NCBI RefSeq assembly: GCF_019443125.1
Contig: NZ_JAHYXK010000014.1
Span: 1 to 64,000 of the forward strand
Direction: 5' to 3'
Source: Pontibacter aydingkolensis
Lineage (GTDB): Bacteria > Bacteroidota > Bacteroidia > Cytophagales > Hymenobacteraceae
Length of the DNA stretch: 64,000 bases
Part shown: one piece after another, positions 52,858 to 61,895 of the stretch
Numbering within the stretch: position 1 is the stretch's first letter
How the letters are laid out: every line of letters starts with the position of its first letter
Position numbers and translations under genes: made by a program
Notes under the pieces: generated by a model
Seen by the model: the letters and a program-made list of their open reading frames with translations, nothing else
The model's database searches: none
What the model was told of the DNA's origin: nothing

Positions 52858-55800
52858 CTAATCCTTAAAGTACAGTTCAAACGCAGTGCCTTTACCTTCA
52901 GTGCTGTTAACTTTAATATACCCGTTTGCGTTGTCTACTAACCTTTTTACAATGTATAATCCCATGCCAGTGCCATCCACATGTGTATGGAAACGCTTAA
53001 ACAGCGTAAATAACTTCGATACATTATCTTTGCTGATACCTAGCCCGTTGTCTGAAATGGTTAGTAACACATGGCCATCAACCCGCTTTGTAGTTATAGT
53101 TATTTCAGGTGTTCTGTCTTTAGATTTATACTTTATAGCATTGCTTACCAGGTTGTAAAGCACACTGTACAGGTTCTTTTTGGAGAAGTTTACTTCCGGA
53201 GCTTCAGCAAAATCTGCATTGATTATTGCGTCTTCACTTCCCGCTAATTCCTTTACACTTTCTACTACATCATTAAAGACTTCCTGAAAATCCACCTGCT
53301 CAGGCTCACCGTCTATATTGCGCTGTACCTTTGCTATGTCTGTCAGGTCTTTTATCACGTTTTTAAACCTGTTGATAGCCCCTTTCATCATTTCGAAAAC
53401 AGGCTGAGTAGGTTCTCCTGGTATAGGCCCGGCAGCGGCGATCTGCTCTTCCAGCAACAGCATAAGGCCTTCAATGTTAGCTATCGGCAATTTCAGGTCA
53501 TGTGAGGCAGTATAAACAAACGTGTCCAGGTCTTCGATAACGCGAAGCAGGTGCTCGTTTGTCTCCTGAAGTTTTTCCTGGGTTAACTTAAGGTCTGTCA
53601 GGTCGATAAATGAGCCCAGCACCCGGTAAGGCATCTTATACTCATTGTGCATAATGTGCGCCCTGTTAGAGACATAAGCATACGTACCATCAGACTTTAA
53701 AAGCCTGTATTCACCGGACCATTGCTCTTTCCCATCGTTTATGGCCTTGCCAATGCTTTTCTCTATTCTTTCTTTGTCGTCGGGGTGTATCAGTTTAAAC
53801 CAGCCATCAACTCCATTGCTCATTTCAGCTGCTGAATAGCCTAGCATTGTCTCCAAACTGTCGCTCCACCACACATGGTTAGTTACCAGGTTCCAGTCCC
53901 AGATCACATCGTTGGTAGCCATCGACACCATCCTGAAGCGTTCTTCACTGGAGGCCAGTTCGCGGGTGCGCTCGGTTACCCGTTTCTCAAGCTCATTATT
54001 CAGTTTTATTAGGTTTTCCTCGGCTATTTTCAGGTCTTCATAAGCCATCAGTACCTTATCTTCGCTTTCCTTTTTCTCTGTGATGTCGGCCATGGTTACG
54101 GTTACGCCATCACCCATTTTAACGGCAGCTATCTCGTACCATACTTTATTGCCGTCAAGCTCCAGCTGCTGTTCAATGTGTATTGAATGTCCGCCCTCCA
54201 CAACATTTATAAACTTTTTAAGCAGCCCGCTTTTCTTCATAAACGGCGAAGTGGAAAGCACACTTGAATTAAGTAACTCAGCCTGCGAATGGCCAATCAG
54301 GCTTTCTGACCTCTTGTTTAATAGTGTCCAGGTAAAATCTTTTATTTGATGCTTATCGTCCCTCACTGCCCTGAAAGCCATTATGCTGTTTAGCGAGCTA
54401 TTAAGTACTCCCTGCACCACGTTGCTCAGGGTTTTAAGGGTAGTTACATCTACAAAGCTCACTACTACACCATCCTTGTTACCATCGTGTTTGAGGTATG
54501 GGATAATGCGCATCAGGTAGAACTTGCCTCCATTTGCTTCTACTTCCTGTTCGATTTCAGCAGAGGTATTGTTCACGTGCTGTATGTCTTCTATCAGGCG
54601 GGAGTATTTTAAGTTATGAGACAGGTGATGAATAGGCCGGCCTGTGTCTCCCTCGATAATATTGATCAGACCGTTAATGGAAGGCGTGAACTTGCGGATA
54701 ACCAGGTTGTGGTCCACAAAAAGCTGCCCGATGTTAGAGCTTCTGAAATAGTTGTCCAGGTCTTCGTTAAGCTCCTGCAGTTCCTTTATCTTTAGCTGAT
54801 GCTCGGAGTTAACCGTGTGCAGCTCCTCGTTCAGCGATTGCATCTCCTCGTTAGAGCTCTGTAGTTCCTCATTAGACGACATGAGCTCTTCGTTTGTAGA
54901 TTGCAGTTCCTCGTTGGCTGTGCTCAGGTCCTGTACCGTAAGCTGCAGCCCTTCCCGTGCCTCTTTAAGCTCAGACTCAAGGGTGGCCAGTTGCTGGTAA
55001 TAGTCTGAATCCGAAACAAATGTAAGATCTGATACTTTTGGTATAGGAGTTACCTCCCCCATCTCCTGCAGCAGCACAAGTATAACTTTAGGTTGCTCTT
55101 TATCCAGAGTGATTGGGCGTATAGACACGTGTACCAACTGCTCTTTTTTACCAAGCTTTAAGGTTACCTGCCTGGCCACAACTTTACGGTCCTGCTTAAT
55201 GGCTTTCCGGATGCCTACACTCAGTGTTACCGCAAGTTCCTCGGGCACCATTTTAATCAGGTTAAAATGCAGGCGCTTGTCCGGGAATTTCAGGAAACGG
55301 TCTATATCACCGATGCCGTGCAGCAACTGGTAGTTCTCATCTACATAAAGGCCTGTTACTTTAAAATCCTCCGAAACGGCGTCCATAAAGGATTCATTGT
55401 AAAGGCCTGCAGGTGTATTCTTATGTGTCACAGCCTGATGGTTACTATAATTTGCCTGTTGGGTGTAGTCCGTAATCCCATAGCTTTTCTTGATGCCTTT
55501 GCTTTCCTTTACCTTCCTGAATATCTTCCACTTGCGGTTTTCCTCGGTAAAATAGGATTTCATTTCCCCGATATGCTCGCTTGGCCCTAGGAAAAGATAG
55601 CCATTCTGTTTCAGAGCATACGGAAACAGAGACAACACTCTGTTCTGAAGGTCAGCATTTAAGTAAATGAGCATGTTGCGGCACGACACAAGGTCAATAC
55701 GGCTATAAGGCGGGTCTTTCTGCAAGTCGTGCTGCGCAAACACCACCATTTTGCGAATTTCCTCATTTACAATGTACCGGTTTCCTTGCTGGTAGAAAAA

Positions 55801-56958
55801 GCGCTTAAGTCTTTCAGGCGAAACCTGCTTGGCTATTGAAAGCGGATAACTGCCTTTAGAAGCCTGTGTTATAGCCTGCTGATCGACGTCGGTGGCAAAC
55901 AACTTTACATATGGTTCGAGACCCAGCTTTTCAAATGCTTCTTTAAAAAGTATGGCAAGGGAGTATACTTCTTCCCCTGTGCTGCAGGCTGCTGTCCATA
56001 CTTTAACAGGTTCGTCTCCTTTCTTTTCGGATATTATATTAGGAATTACTTCCTTCTCCAGATACTCAAATGCTTCCGGGTCGCGAAAAAAGCTGGTGAC
56101 GTTGATAAAAAACTCCTGACAAAGCTTTTTGATCTCTGCCGGGTTTTCGTGCAGATAATTAAGATAAGCTCTCAGGTCAGGCACCTTCAGGTGGTCCATG
56201 CGTTTTCGGATCCTGCGGTTAATGGTTGCCTCTTTATAGTTGGTAAAATCTGTTTGTGTGTGGGTACACACCAGGTCAAGAATCTCTTTTAAGATCGCTT
56301 CATCCTCTCCCTGTTCATTTTGCTCTATTAAACTCTTCACTAACGGAATTTTACGCGTGAATTCTATTATCTCTTCCGGCATGTGCTGTGGAGCCAGTAC
56401 GTAGTCAACAAATCCGGCATCTATCACGCTACGCGGCATACCGTCAAATTTAGCTGTAGCAGGATCCTGCACTACAACCATTCCACCGGCTCTTTTAATT
56501 GCCCTTGCTCCTTTCGTGCCATCTGTACCAGTACCGGAAAGCACGATGCCGATTGCATACTTACCACGGTTTTTTGCCATTGACTCAAAGAACAGATCAA
56601 TGGCAAAATTAGGCTCACGGCTACGGGTCTTGTCCTCGAGGCGCAGGCGACCATGCTCTATGGTAAGCTGTTTACCGCTCGGAAGCACATACACACAATT
56701 AGGCCTTGTAAACATGTTGTCTTCTGCCTCCCGAACCTGCATCTGCGTATGCTTAGACAGAAGTTCAGCCATCAGGCTTTTATGATCCGGGGATAAGTGC
56801 TGTATGATGACAAAGGAAAAGCTGGAGTTATTCGGAAAATGATCGAACAACTTGTGAATAGCCTCTAAACCACCTGCTGAGGCGCCAATAGCAACCAGAT
56901 AATGATCTGCTACGGGTTTTATGTTTTCCTTCCTGGGTTCTGCTTTAGATGATGCCAT
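52858..56958 (-). CDS. CheB-CheR-coiled-coil-PAS-histidine kinase fusion
   Basis: 1366 residues, no membrane segment. CheB methylesterase at 18-205 with S27 (GASAGG), H54 (QHLS) and D146 (SGTGTDG); no receiver domain precedes it. CheR methyltransferase at 220-482 (INVTSFFRDPEAF, WTAACSTGEEVYSL SAM site). A coiled coil at 655-735 is built of repeated TANEELQSTNEELMSSNEEL-like heptads. Three PAS-like domains follow (740-840, 850-960, 1005-1120), then HisKA with H1153 (YTASHDLKLPIANIEG) and HATPase (NLVSNAIKY, SDNGLGIS, GTGMGLYIV). Fusions of this type are widespread in Bacteroidota and probably modify a non-chemotaxis target or self-regulate. It starts 66 nt after the phytochrome gene on the same strand. 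Confidence 0.93.
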   Translation of the reverse strand: MASSKAEPRKENIKPVADHYLVAIGASAGGLEAIHKLFDHFPNNSSFSFVIIQHLSPDHKSLMAELLSKHTQMQVREAEDNMFTRPNCVYVLPSGKQLTIEHGRLRLEDKTRSREPNFAIDLFFESMAKNRGKYAIGIVLSGTGTDGTKGARAIKRAGGMVVVQDPATAKFDGMPRSVIDAGFVDYVLAPQHMPEEIIEFTRKIPLVKSLIEQNEQGEDEAILKEILDLVCTHTQTDFTNYKEATINRRIRKRMDHLKVPDLRAYLNYLHENPAEIKKLCQEFFINVTSFFRDPEAFEYLEKEVIPNIISEKKGDEPVKVWTAACSTGEEVYSLAILFKEAFEKLGLEPYVKLFATDVDQQAITQASKGSYPLSIAKQVSPERLKRFFYQQGNRYIVNEEIRKMVVFAQHDLQKDPPYSRIDLVSCRNMLIYLNADLQNRVLSLFPYALKQNGYLFLGPSEHIGEMKSYFTEENRKWKIFRKVKESKGIKKSYGITDYTQQANYSNHQAVTHKNTPAGLYNESFMDAVSEDFKVTGLYVDENYQLLHGIGDIDRFLKFPDKRLHFNLIKMVPEELAVTLSVGIRKAIKQDRKVVARQVTLKLGKKEQLVHVSIRPITLDKEQPKVILVLLQEMGEVTPIPKVSDLTFVSDSDYYQQLATLESELKEAREGLQLTVQDLSTANEELQSTNEELMSSNEELQSSNEEMQSLNEELHTVNSEHQLKIKELQELNEDLDNYFRSSNIGQLFVDHNLVIRKFTPSINGLINIIEGDTGRPIHHLSHNLKYSRLIEDIQHVNNTSAEIEQEVEANGGKFYLMRIIPYLKHDGNKDGVVVSFVDVTTLKTLSNVVQGVLNSSLNSIMAFRAVRDDKHQIKDFTWTLLNKRSESLIGHSQAELLNSSVLSTSPFMKKSGLLKKFINVVEGGHSIHIEQQLELDGNKVWYEIAAVKMGDGVTVTMADITEKKESEDKVLMAYEDLKIAEENLIKLNNELEKRVTERTRELASSEERFRMVSMATNDVIWDWNLVTNHVWWSDSLETMLGYSAAEMSNGVDGWFKLIHPDDKERIEKSIGKAINDGKEQWSGEYRLLKSDGTYAYVSNRAHIMHNEYKMPYRVLGSFIDLTDLKLTQEKLQETNEHLLRVIEDLDTFVYTASHDLKLPIANIEGLMLLLEEQIAAAGPIPGEPTQPVFEMMKGAINRFKNVIKDLTDIAKVQRNIDGEPEQVDFQEVFNDVVESVKELAGSEDAIINADFAEAPEVNFSKKNLYSVLYNLVSNAIKYKSKDRTPEITITTKRVDGHVLLTISDNGLGISKDNVSKLFTLFKRFHTHVDGTGMGLYIVKRLVDNANGYIKVNSTEGKGTAFELYFKD

Positions 56959-57024
56959 TGGTAATATTACTGATCTGCCTGCTTTCTTTGAATCTTATGG
57001 TGCTTTTCTCTATCCAAAAACAAG

Positions 57025-58575
57025 CTAGTATCCTGCTTTAATTATCTTTTCCAGAACTGCGTTCCGCAAAGTCTCTGCAGCTTCTATCTCTTCCTGCTGC
57101 CAGGGCATCGCTGTATTTTTCACTATTTCTTTGTAAGTCGCAAACGAGTTTCTCGGATGATAAGTCTTACCGTCAGACTCCATTTGAATGGCGTTGTCCG
57201 GATTTCCTCCCCAGTTTACGGTTTGTAAAGCTTCTTGTCTGAAACCAAGTATAAATTCTTCCTGATTGGCATTTACAGGCATCGAGACCAGGCCACTGGC
57301 TGTCTCTTTGTAAGCCTTGCTGTTCGGGTAAACAAGCGGTAGCATGTCCGTGGCAAATACTCCGCTGCCTTTATTTCGGCGGAGCCACGAAACAAGTTCC
57401 TTTATCTCCTGTTTGGCTGGCGTGCTTCCACTCGTCCAGATACTACCCTCATATACTACTGCGGCTCCGTTTAGAGAGAGCAGATCCTGTATACTTGTGG
57501 CTCCTTTCAGTAGTCCTTCAGCAAAGTGAGCGGTAGCATATAATTGCTCTACCAGTTTAACATGAATGCTGCGCAGCTGCACCCTAACCGACATATACTC
57601 TTCTTTCTGCTTAGATTCCAGTTGTGCAGAGAGTATACCACCCAGTAGCTCCATGGCAGAGCGCATTTCGTAACCAGGATATTTAGGAGTCTTATGATGG
57701 CAAGAAATCAGGCCCCAAAGCTTATTGTCTATAATGATAGGCAGCGACATGGACGCCATGACTTTCAGGTTAGCCAGGTATTCCAGATGCACTTTGGCCA
57801 CGCTGCGCAGGTTGCTATCAGCCAGATCAGTGAAGCGTTGTGTAATTGGATTAATAACCGGTATTAATCGAACCGGGGTATAGTCGCGGGTGGGAATGAG
57901 GCGGTAAGGATTCCTAAGGTATAAGTCGCGTGCCTGTCTGGGCACATCAGAAGCAGGAAAGCGCAGGCCCATGTAATCGTCCATATCATCTTCCTTTGCC
58001 TGCCCCACTACCATCCCGTTCCACTTAGGGTCGAATTGGTATACCAGCACCCTGTCAAAGCCTGTGAATAACTTTAATTCTTCAGCAGTTCGCTGGGCAA
58101 TTTCCTGGCATGTACCAGCCTGTTTCAGAAGTGAAGTAATGTATTTTATGTGCTGGTACAGGCGCACAAAAGTCTCCTGCGGAGAAGAGTTGTTTTCTTC
58201 CAGTTCTATTAGCAGATATTCATCCTGAGGCAGTATAAGCGCCGTGAAGGAAGTTTCTTTCTCCTGGAATATAGAATTGAGTGTAAATGGAATTTTGTCG
58301 ACAATTGACCGGGCATTTATCTTACCAACTATATCTTCGTATTGATTGGCCGGAATTAATTCTGAGAGCGGCTTTGAAAGCAGTTCATCGGCAGTAAGAG
58401 GTAAAAAAGAATTGATATTTTCGCTGGCCTGGACGATCTGCATCTGTTTATCCAGCACAAGCAGCGCCCCATGTGGCTGTATCAGGTTGACTAAATGCAG
58501 TGGTATAGTTCCGCAAATTTCTGAATCATAATCTTTATCTATTGTTAAGTTTACCGGTGCTGCTTTGCTATTCAT
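57025..58575 (-). CDS. Bacteriophytochrome photosensory module (PAS-GAF-PHY) without output domain
   Basis: 516 residues comprising exactly the PAS, GAF and PHY domains of a bacteriophytochrome. C21 aligns with the biliverdin-binding Cys (eleven residues before the I of IQPHG, as in Deinococcus BphP). The GAF domain keeps FPASDVPRQARDLY (D210 of the PxSD motif), KVHLEYLANLKVMASMS (H263) and SCHHKTPKYPG (H293). The PHY tongue keeps WGG (455) and HPRNSF (473-478). All chromophore-pocket residues needed for red/far-red sensing are therefore present. No kinase follows; instead the CheB-CheR-kinase fusion starts 66 nt downstream and may be the output. No heme oxygenase gene (biliverdin source) lies in the window. 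Confidence 0.92.
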   Translation of the reverse strand: MNSKAAPVNLTIDKDYDSEICGTIPLHLVNLIQPHGALLVLDKQMQIVQASENINSFLPLTADELLSKPLSELIPANQYEDIVGKINARSIVDKIPFTLNSIFQEKETSFTALILPQDEYLLIELEENNSSPQETFVRLYQHIKYITSLLKQAGTCQEIAQRTAEELKLFTGFDRVLVYQFDPKWNGMVVGQAKEDDMDDYMGLRFPASDVPRQARDLYLRNPYRLIPTRDYTPVRLIPVINPITQRFTDLADSNLRSVAKVHLEYLANLKVMASMSLPIIIDNKLWGLISCHHKTPKYPGYEMRSAMELLGGILSAQLESKQKEEYMSVRVQLRSIHVKLVEQLYATAHFAEGLLKGATSIQDLLSLNGAAVVYEGSIWTSGSTPAKQEIKELVSWLRRNKGSGVFATDMLPLVYPNSKAYKETASGLVSMPVNANQEEFILGFRQEALQTVNWGGNPDNAIQMESDGKTYHPRNSFATYKEIVKNTAMPWQQEEIEAAETLRNAVLEKIIKAGY

Positions 58576-59089
58576 AGATTATTTTGAGTTGTACTCGATC
58601 AGAAGCACTTATAACCGAAATTGGAATGGAGTGTTTATTCCGCCCGCTTTGTGTCTGTAAAAACCTGCTAAATAAGGCTGTTAGTTACGTATTATACTCC
58701 TGTCAAATTGTTTATACTGTAGGATATTACGCAACAATCGCACACTTGAGACAAGTTATGAAATTCTACTTATAATTTATATGTTTTTATAAACCCCTGC
58801 TGTATATTAAAACATAAACGATTTTGCAGGAGTGTAAGTACTTATTCACTGTTATTACTTTTCCGTAACCATTGGCTTAGTGTTGGCGCTTAACTTTTCT
58901 ACAAATAAGAAACTAAACAAGCCGCTTTATTATTATTCTTTTCTATGCATCCGCTTAACCAGGTTTTTGCCTATTCATGCAAAGCCTGAAAAAATATTTG
59001 AAAAAAAATTAAAAAAATATTTTTCTTCATGTTGTCTTCATCTTGACATTATAGTTTTGATGCATAAACTAATTAAACCGAAAACGAAA
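58576..59089. other. Divergent intergenic region with a promoter
   Basis: About 510 bp between the phytochrome gene and the Ala-rich repeat gene, AT-rich. The open frame that runs through the right part is an upstream extension and lacks coding character. Contains the promoter at 59032-59059. Confidence 0.5.
59032..59059 (+). promoter_or_regulatory. Bacteroidota-type promoter (TTG-N17-TAnnTTTG)
   Basis: TTG at 59032-59034 is followed after 17 nt by TAGTTTTG at 59052-59059, an exact match to the -7 consensus TAnnTTTG. The start of transcription would be near 59065, about 25 nt before the ATG at 59090. This is the clearest promoter in the window. Confidence 0.6.
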
Positions 59090-60178
59090 ATGAAAAAGAT
59101 AACATTTCTGGCTGCGGTCCTGCTAAGCACGACAACAGTATTTGCTCAGTCAAACAAAGCTTCTGTAAAGGCTAACACTAACACAACTGCACAGGTATCT
59201 GCAAACGAGAACGGCAAGCAGGTAAGCGCTTCCAACTCATCTTCCACCACAACTACGTCGGATGTTGAAGCCACACCGGCTAAAGGCAAAGCAAACGGAC
59301 AAGCAGCCCTGAACGCAAAAGCATCTGCTAAGGCAAAAAGAGCTAAAGATAAGCCAACCGAAACAGAGCCTGTTCAGGAAGAGCCAAAAACTGAAAAAGG
59401 AAGAACACCAGAGAAAGGTGAGGAAAAAGCTCCGAAAGAAAACCATGGACAGGTTGTTTCTGAAACTGCACAAGGCTTAAAAACAACAGTTACAGCAGAA
59501 GGTGAAAATGCAGGAGGACGCGGCCAGGCGATTGCCGAAGTAGCAAAAAGCAATGCAACGGCAGCAGCCACCAAAGGCAGGCAAAACGCAGAAGGAGGCC
59601 TGCAGGTAGCCGCTGAGGTTTCACAGCAATCTGAGGCAGCCCTAAAAGTTCAGGGCAATAAGGCTGAGAACACAGGAAGAGCCAATGTAAAGGCGGCACA
59701 AAGCACACAGGCATCTGTGGAGGCTGACGCTGCAGAGACAGCAAACAAGGCGGGCCATGTAGCCGTAGAAGCCAGCCAAAAAGGTAAAGCAACTGCCGGC
59801 ACACAGTCTGAAAACGCACAAGGCCACGGCAAAGCTGTAGCTGAAACAGCTCAGGATACTAAGGCTACCGGCCAGGAAAAAGGCCAGCAAGTAAAAGAAG
59901 TTGCAACGGCAAAAGCGAAAGAAAAACCGGCTCAGGTAAAAGCCCAGGGCGCTGCAGCTGGAAATGCTAAAGTAAGAGGTGGTGCAAGCCGTGCTGCCGG
60001 TGTTTCGAGAGCCGCAGGTGCAGGCAGAGCAGGTGCCGGTGCAGGAGTTAACACAACTGTAGGCGGCGCTGTAAACAACACGACCAAAGTGGTTACGCCA
60101 GGCAAATCTAACCGCCCTGTGCAGGTTGGAGGCGCTGTGAATGTGGGCGTAGGCTCTAAAATAAAAGTAGGAAACTAG
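59090..60178 (+). CDS. Exported Ala/Lys/Gln-rich repeat protein of unknown function
   Basis: 362 residues from MKKITFLAAVLLSTTTVFAQ, a clear signal peptide; a longer open frame upstream lacks coding character, and the promoter at 59032 supports this start. After a Thr/Ser-rich part and a Lys/Pro/Glu-rich segment come about six repeats of 26 residues with the pattern hGxAvAExAQxTxAT...GxNAxG, for example NHGQVVSETAQGLKTTVTAE, RGQAIAEVAKSNATAAATKG and HGKAVAETAQDTKATGQEKG. The C-terminus is Gly/Ala/Val-rich (RAAGAGRAGAGAGVNTTVGG). The repeats resemble LEA-like or hydrophilic helical stress proteins; no named family was recognised. Followed by a strong hairpin and a gene for a putative beta-barrel protein. 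Confidence 0.75.
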   Translation: MKKITFLAAVLLSTTTVFAQSNKASVKANTNTTAQVSANENGKQVSASNSSSTTTTSDVEATPAKGKANGQAALNAKASAKAKRAKDKPTETEPVQEEPKTEKGRTPEKGEEKAPKENHGQVVSETAQGLKTTVTAEGENAGGRGQAIAEVAKSNATAAATKGRQNAEGGLQVAAEVSQQSEAALKVQGNKAENTGRANVKAAQSTQASVEADAAETANKAGHVAVEASQKGKATAGTQSENAQGHGKAVAETAQDTKATGQEKGQQVKEVATAKAKEKPAQVKAQGAAAGNAKVRGGASRAAGVSRAAGAGRAGAGAGVNTTVGGAVNNTTKVVTPGKSNRPVQVGGAVNVGVGSKIKVGN

Positions 60179-60198
60179 TACCTTTGAGGTATCCATCA

Positions 60199-60235
60199 GC
60201 CCTATGGCCCCTGCAAAGAGCAGGGGCCATAGGGC
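60199..60235 (+). terminator. 16-bp perfect hairpin directly before the barrel gene
   Basis: GCCCTATGGCCCCTGC (60199-60214) pairs perfectly with 60220-60235 over a 5-nt loop AAAGA. There is no T-run; the sequence after it is TATAAAGATGAATC, with the ATG of the next gene only 7 nt away. It lies 21 nt after the stop of the repeat-protein gene. It may be a processing or partial-termination signal, or restrict ribosome access to the next gene. Confidence 0.6.
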
Positions 60236-60242
60236 TATAAAG

Positions 60243-61184
60243 ATGAATCAGATGAAGACACTTTGGATATGTATCTGGCTGTTTTTGCTGATGCCTGCTC
60301 TTGCATTTGCAGGACAGACGGCAGAACCGGCAGCTGAAACAGATACTGTTAAAACCGGTTGGTGGGTAGTTGGTATGGAGGCATCTAATAACTCATCTTT
60401 CTTTGGCAGGAATACTGCTAAACGTTACCCTTATGCTGCTCCTAACCTAACGTACATTCATCATACCGGCATATGGGCATCAGCTTCTGCCTACCAGCTC
60501 TTCGGTACCGAAGACTTTATAGACCAGGCAGATCTGTCGGTTGGGTATAGCTTTAAAGTGCGCAAGCGCCTGGAAGTTGACCTGAGCTATACGCATTTTA
60601 TCTTTGGCAAGAACACACCTTTGGTTAACGCCAGCACAACTGATGCCCTCTCTGCCAGAACAGCCTACGATTGGAAATACCTGTACACTGCTCTTACAAA
60701 CAGTTACATTATCGGCAGCGGAAATGATGTGTTCACAGTGCTTGAGAATTCGAGATATGTGCCCCTGAACCCGCTTTGGCAAGGAAACCTGCCCGTAGGA
60801 CTGGACCCTAAAATAAGCGTGACAGCAGGTACGCAGCACTTTTCAGAAACACATACTACCACTACTACGCAGAAAAAAAAGGGATCAGGAGGTGGCTCTA
60901 CCGGCAGCGGCCCTATTGGCGGCATACTGGACCCACTGAACCCGGGTGGCAGCAAAGGCCCTTCAGATGGCGGCACAACCGAAGAAACCACTACTACCAC
61001 CACAACCACAAACGTGAGCAGGTTCAGGGTACTGAACTATGACCTTAAAATCCCGGTGGTGGTATACTATGGCAATTTTGAGTTTGAGCCATCGTGGCGC
61101 TATTCCATACCAGTAAACAAACTTGAAGGAGATGAGTCTAAGGCTCAATCCTTTTATACTTTAAGCGTGAAGTACACGTTTTAG
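60243..61184 (+). CDS. Putative outer-membrane beta-barrel protein with Thr-rich loop
   Basis: 313 residues from MNQMKTLWICIWLFLLMPALAFA (Met4 is an alternative start); signal peptide clear. The mature part has alternating hydrophobic/polar strands with aromatic girdles (WWVVGMEASNNSSFFG, GIWASASAYQLFG, LEVDLSYTHFIFG, FEFEPSWRYSIPV) and ends FYTLSVKYTF with a terminal Phe, typical of outer-membrane barrels. A striking insert at about 200-262 has Thr runs at both ends (HTTTTTQKKKGSGGGSTGSG and EETTTTTTTTN) around a Gly/Pro-rich centre, probably a surface loop. No family was recognised. A two-component system follows 35 nt downstream. Confidence 0.7.
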   Translation: MNQMKTLWICIWLFLLMPALAFAGQTAEPAAETDTVKTGWWVVGMEASNNSSFFGRNTAKRYPYAAPNLTYIHHTGIWASASAYQLFGTEDFIDQADLSVGYSFKVRKRLEVDLSYTHFIFGKNTPLVNASTTDALSARTAYDWKYLYTALTNSYIIGSGNDVFTVLENSRYVPLNPLWQGNLPVGLDPKISVTAGTQHFSETHTTTTTQKKKGSGGGSTGSGPIGGILDPLNPGGSKGPSDGGTTEETTTTTTTTNVSRFRVLNYDLKIPVVVYYGNFEFEPSWRYSIPVNKLEGDESKAQSFYTLSVKYTF

Positions 61185-61219
61185 CATACTACATAAATCT
61201 CACCTTAACACACCCTAAC

Positions 61220-61894
61220 ATGCACGTACTCATTGTAGAAGATGAGGTTAGCCTGGCAAACGAATTAAAACATTTTCTTACCCAGGAACACTACATCTGC
61301 GACTGGGCCTTTACAGGACGTGAGGCCTCAGAGAAAATTGCTGTAAACCGCTACGACTTTATACTTCTGGACCTGGGCTTGCCTGATTACGAGGGCCTGG
61401 ACCTCCTGCGCGAAACAAGAGAACTAGAGCACGAACCGGCTATAATCATACTTACAGCGCGCGGCGCACTGGAAGACCGCATTGAGGGCCTTGGACTTGG
61501 TGCTGACGATTACCTGCCCAAGCCTTTCTCATTACTGGAGTTACAGGCACGCATGCAGGCCATACTTCGTCGAAAGTTTCAGGTTAAGTCTACAGTATTG
61601 GAGTTTCGTGGTATTGAGCTCGATAATTCTGCCCGCGTCGTAACCTATAAAGGCGAGGAAATTTCGCTCACAAAAAAAGAGTTTGACCTGCTGCATTACA
61701 TGCTGCTGCACCGCAAGCGCATACTTACCAGGCTGCAGCTAACAGAACATATCTGGGGGAATATTTTAGAAGATAACTACGACTCCAACTACATAGATGT
61801 GCACATCAAAAACCTGCGCAAAAAATTGGCCGGCTACATATCAAGTGACTGGCTGGAAACCGTTCGGGGCGTAGGCTACAGGTTGGTAGCATAG
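61220..61894 (+). CDS. OmpR/PhoB-family response regulator
   Basis: 224 residues. Receiver domain 1-115 with acidic pair EDE (7-9), phospho-acceptor D51 (FILLDLGLP), T79 and K101 (LPKPF). C-terminal winged helix (about 130-222) with LTKKEFDLLHYMLLHRKRILTRLQLTEHIWG and the recognition-helix part NYIDVHIKNLRKKL...ETVRGVGYRL. It would bind promoter DNA after phosphorylation by the kinase encoded 1 nt downstream. Likely targets include the neighbouring barrel and repeat-protein genes, by position only. Confidence 0.93.
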   Translation: MHVLIVEDEVSLANELKHFLTQEHYICDWAFTGREASEKIAVNRYDFILLDLGLPDYEGLDLLRETRELEHEPAIIILTARGALEDRIEGLGLGADDYLPKPFSLLELQARMQAILRRKFQVKSTVLEFRGIELDNSARVVTYKGEEISLTKKEFDLLHYMLLHRKRILTRLQLTEHIWGNILEDNYDSNYIDVHIKNLRKKLAGYISSDWLETVRGVGYRLVA

Positions 61895-61895
61895 T

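Noticed and set aside
58880..59089. N-terminal extension of the Ala-rich repeat gene
   Set aside because: The extended frame is AT-rich, has no coding-like composition and spans a consensus promoter. The signal peptide at 59090 is the natural start.
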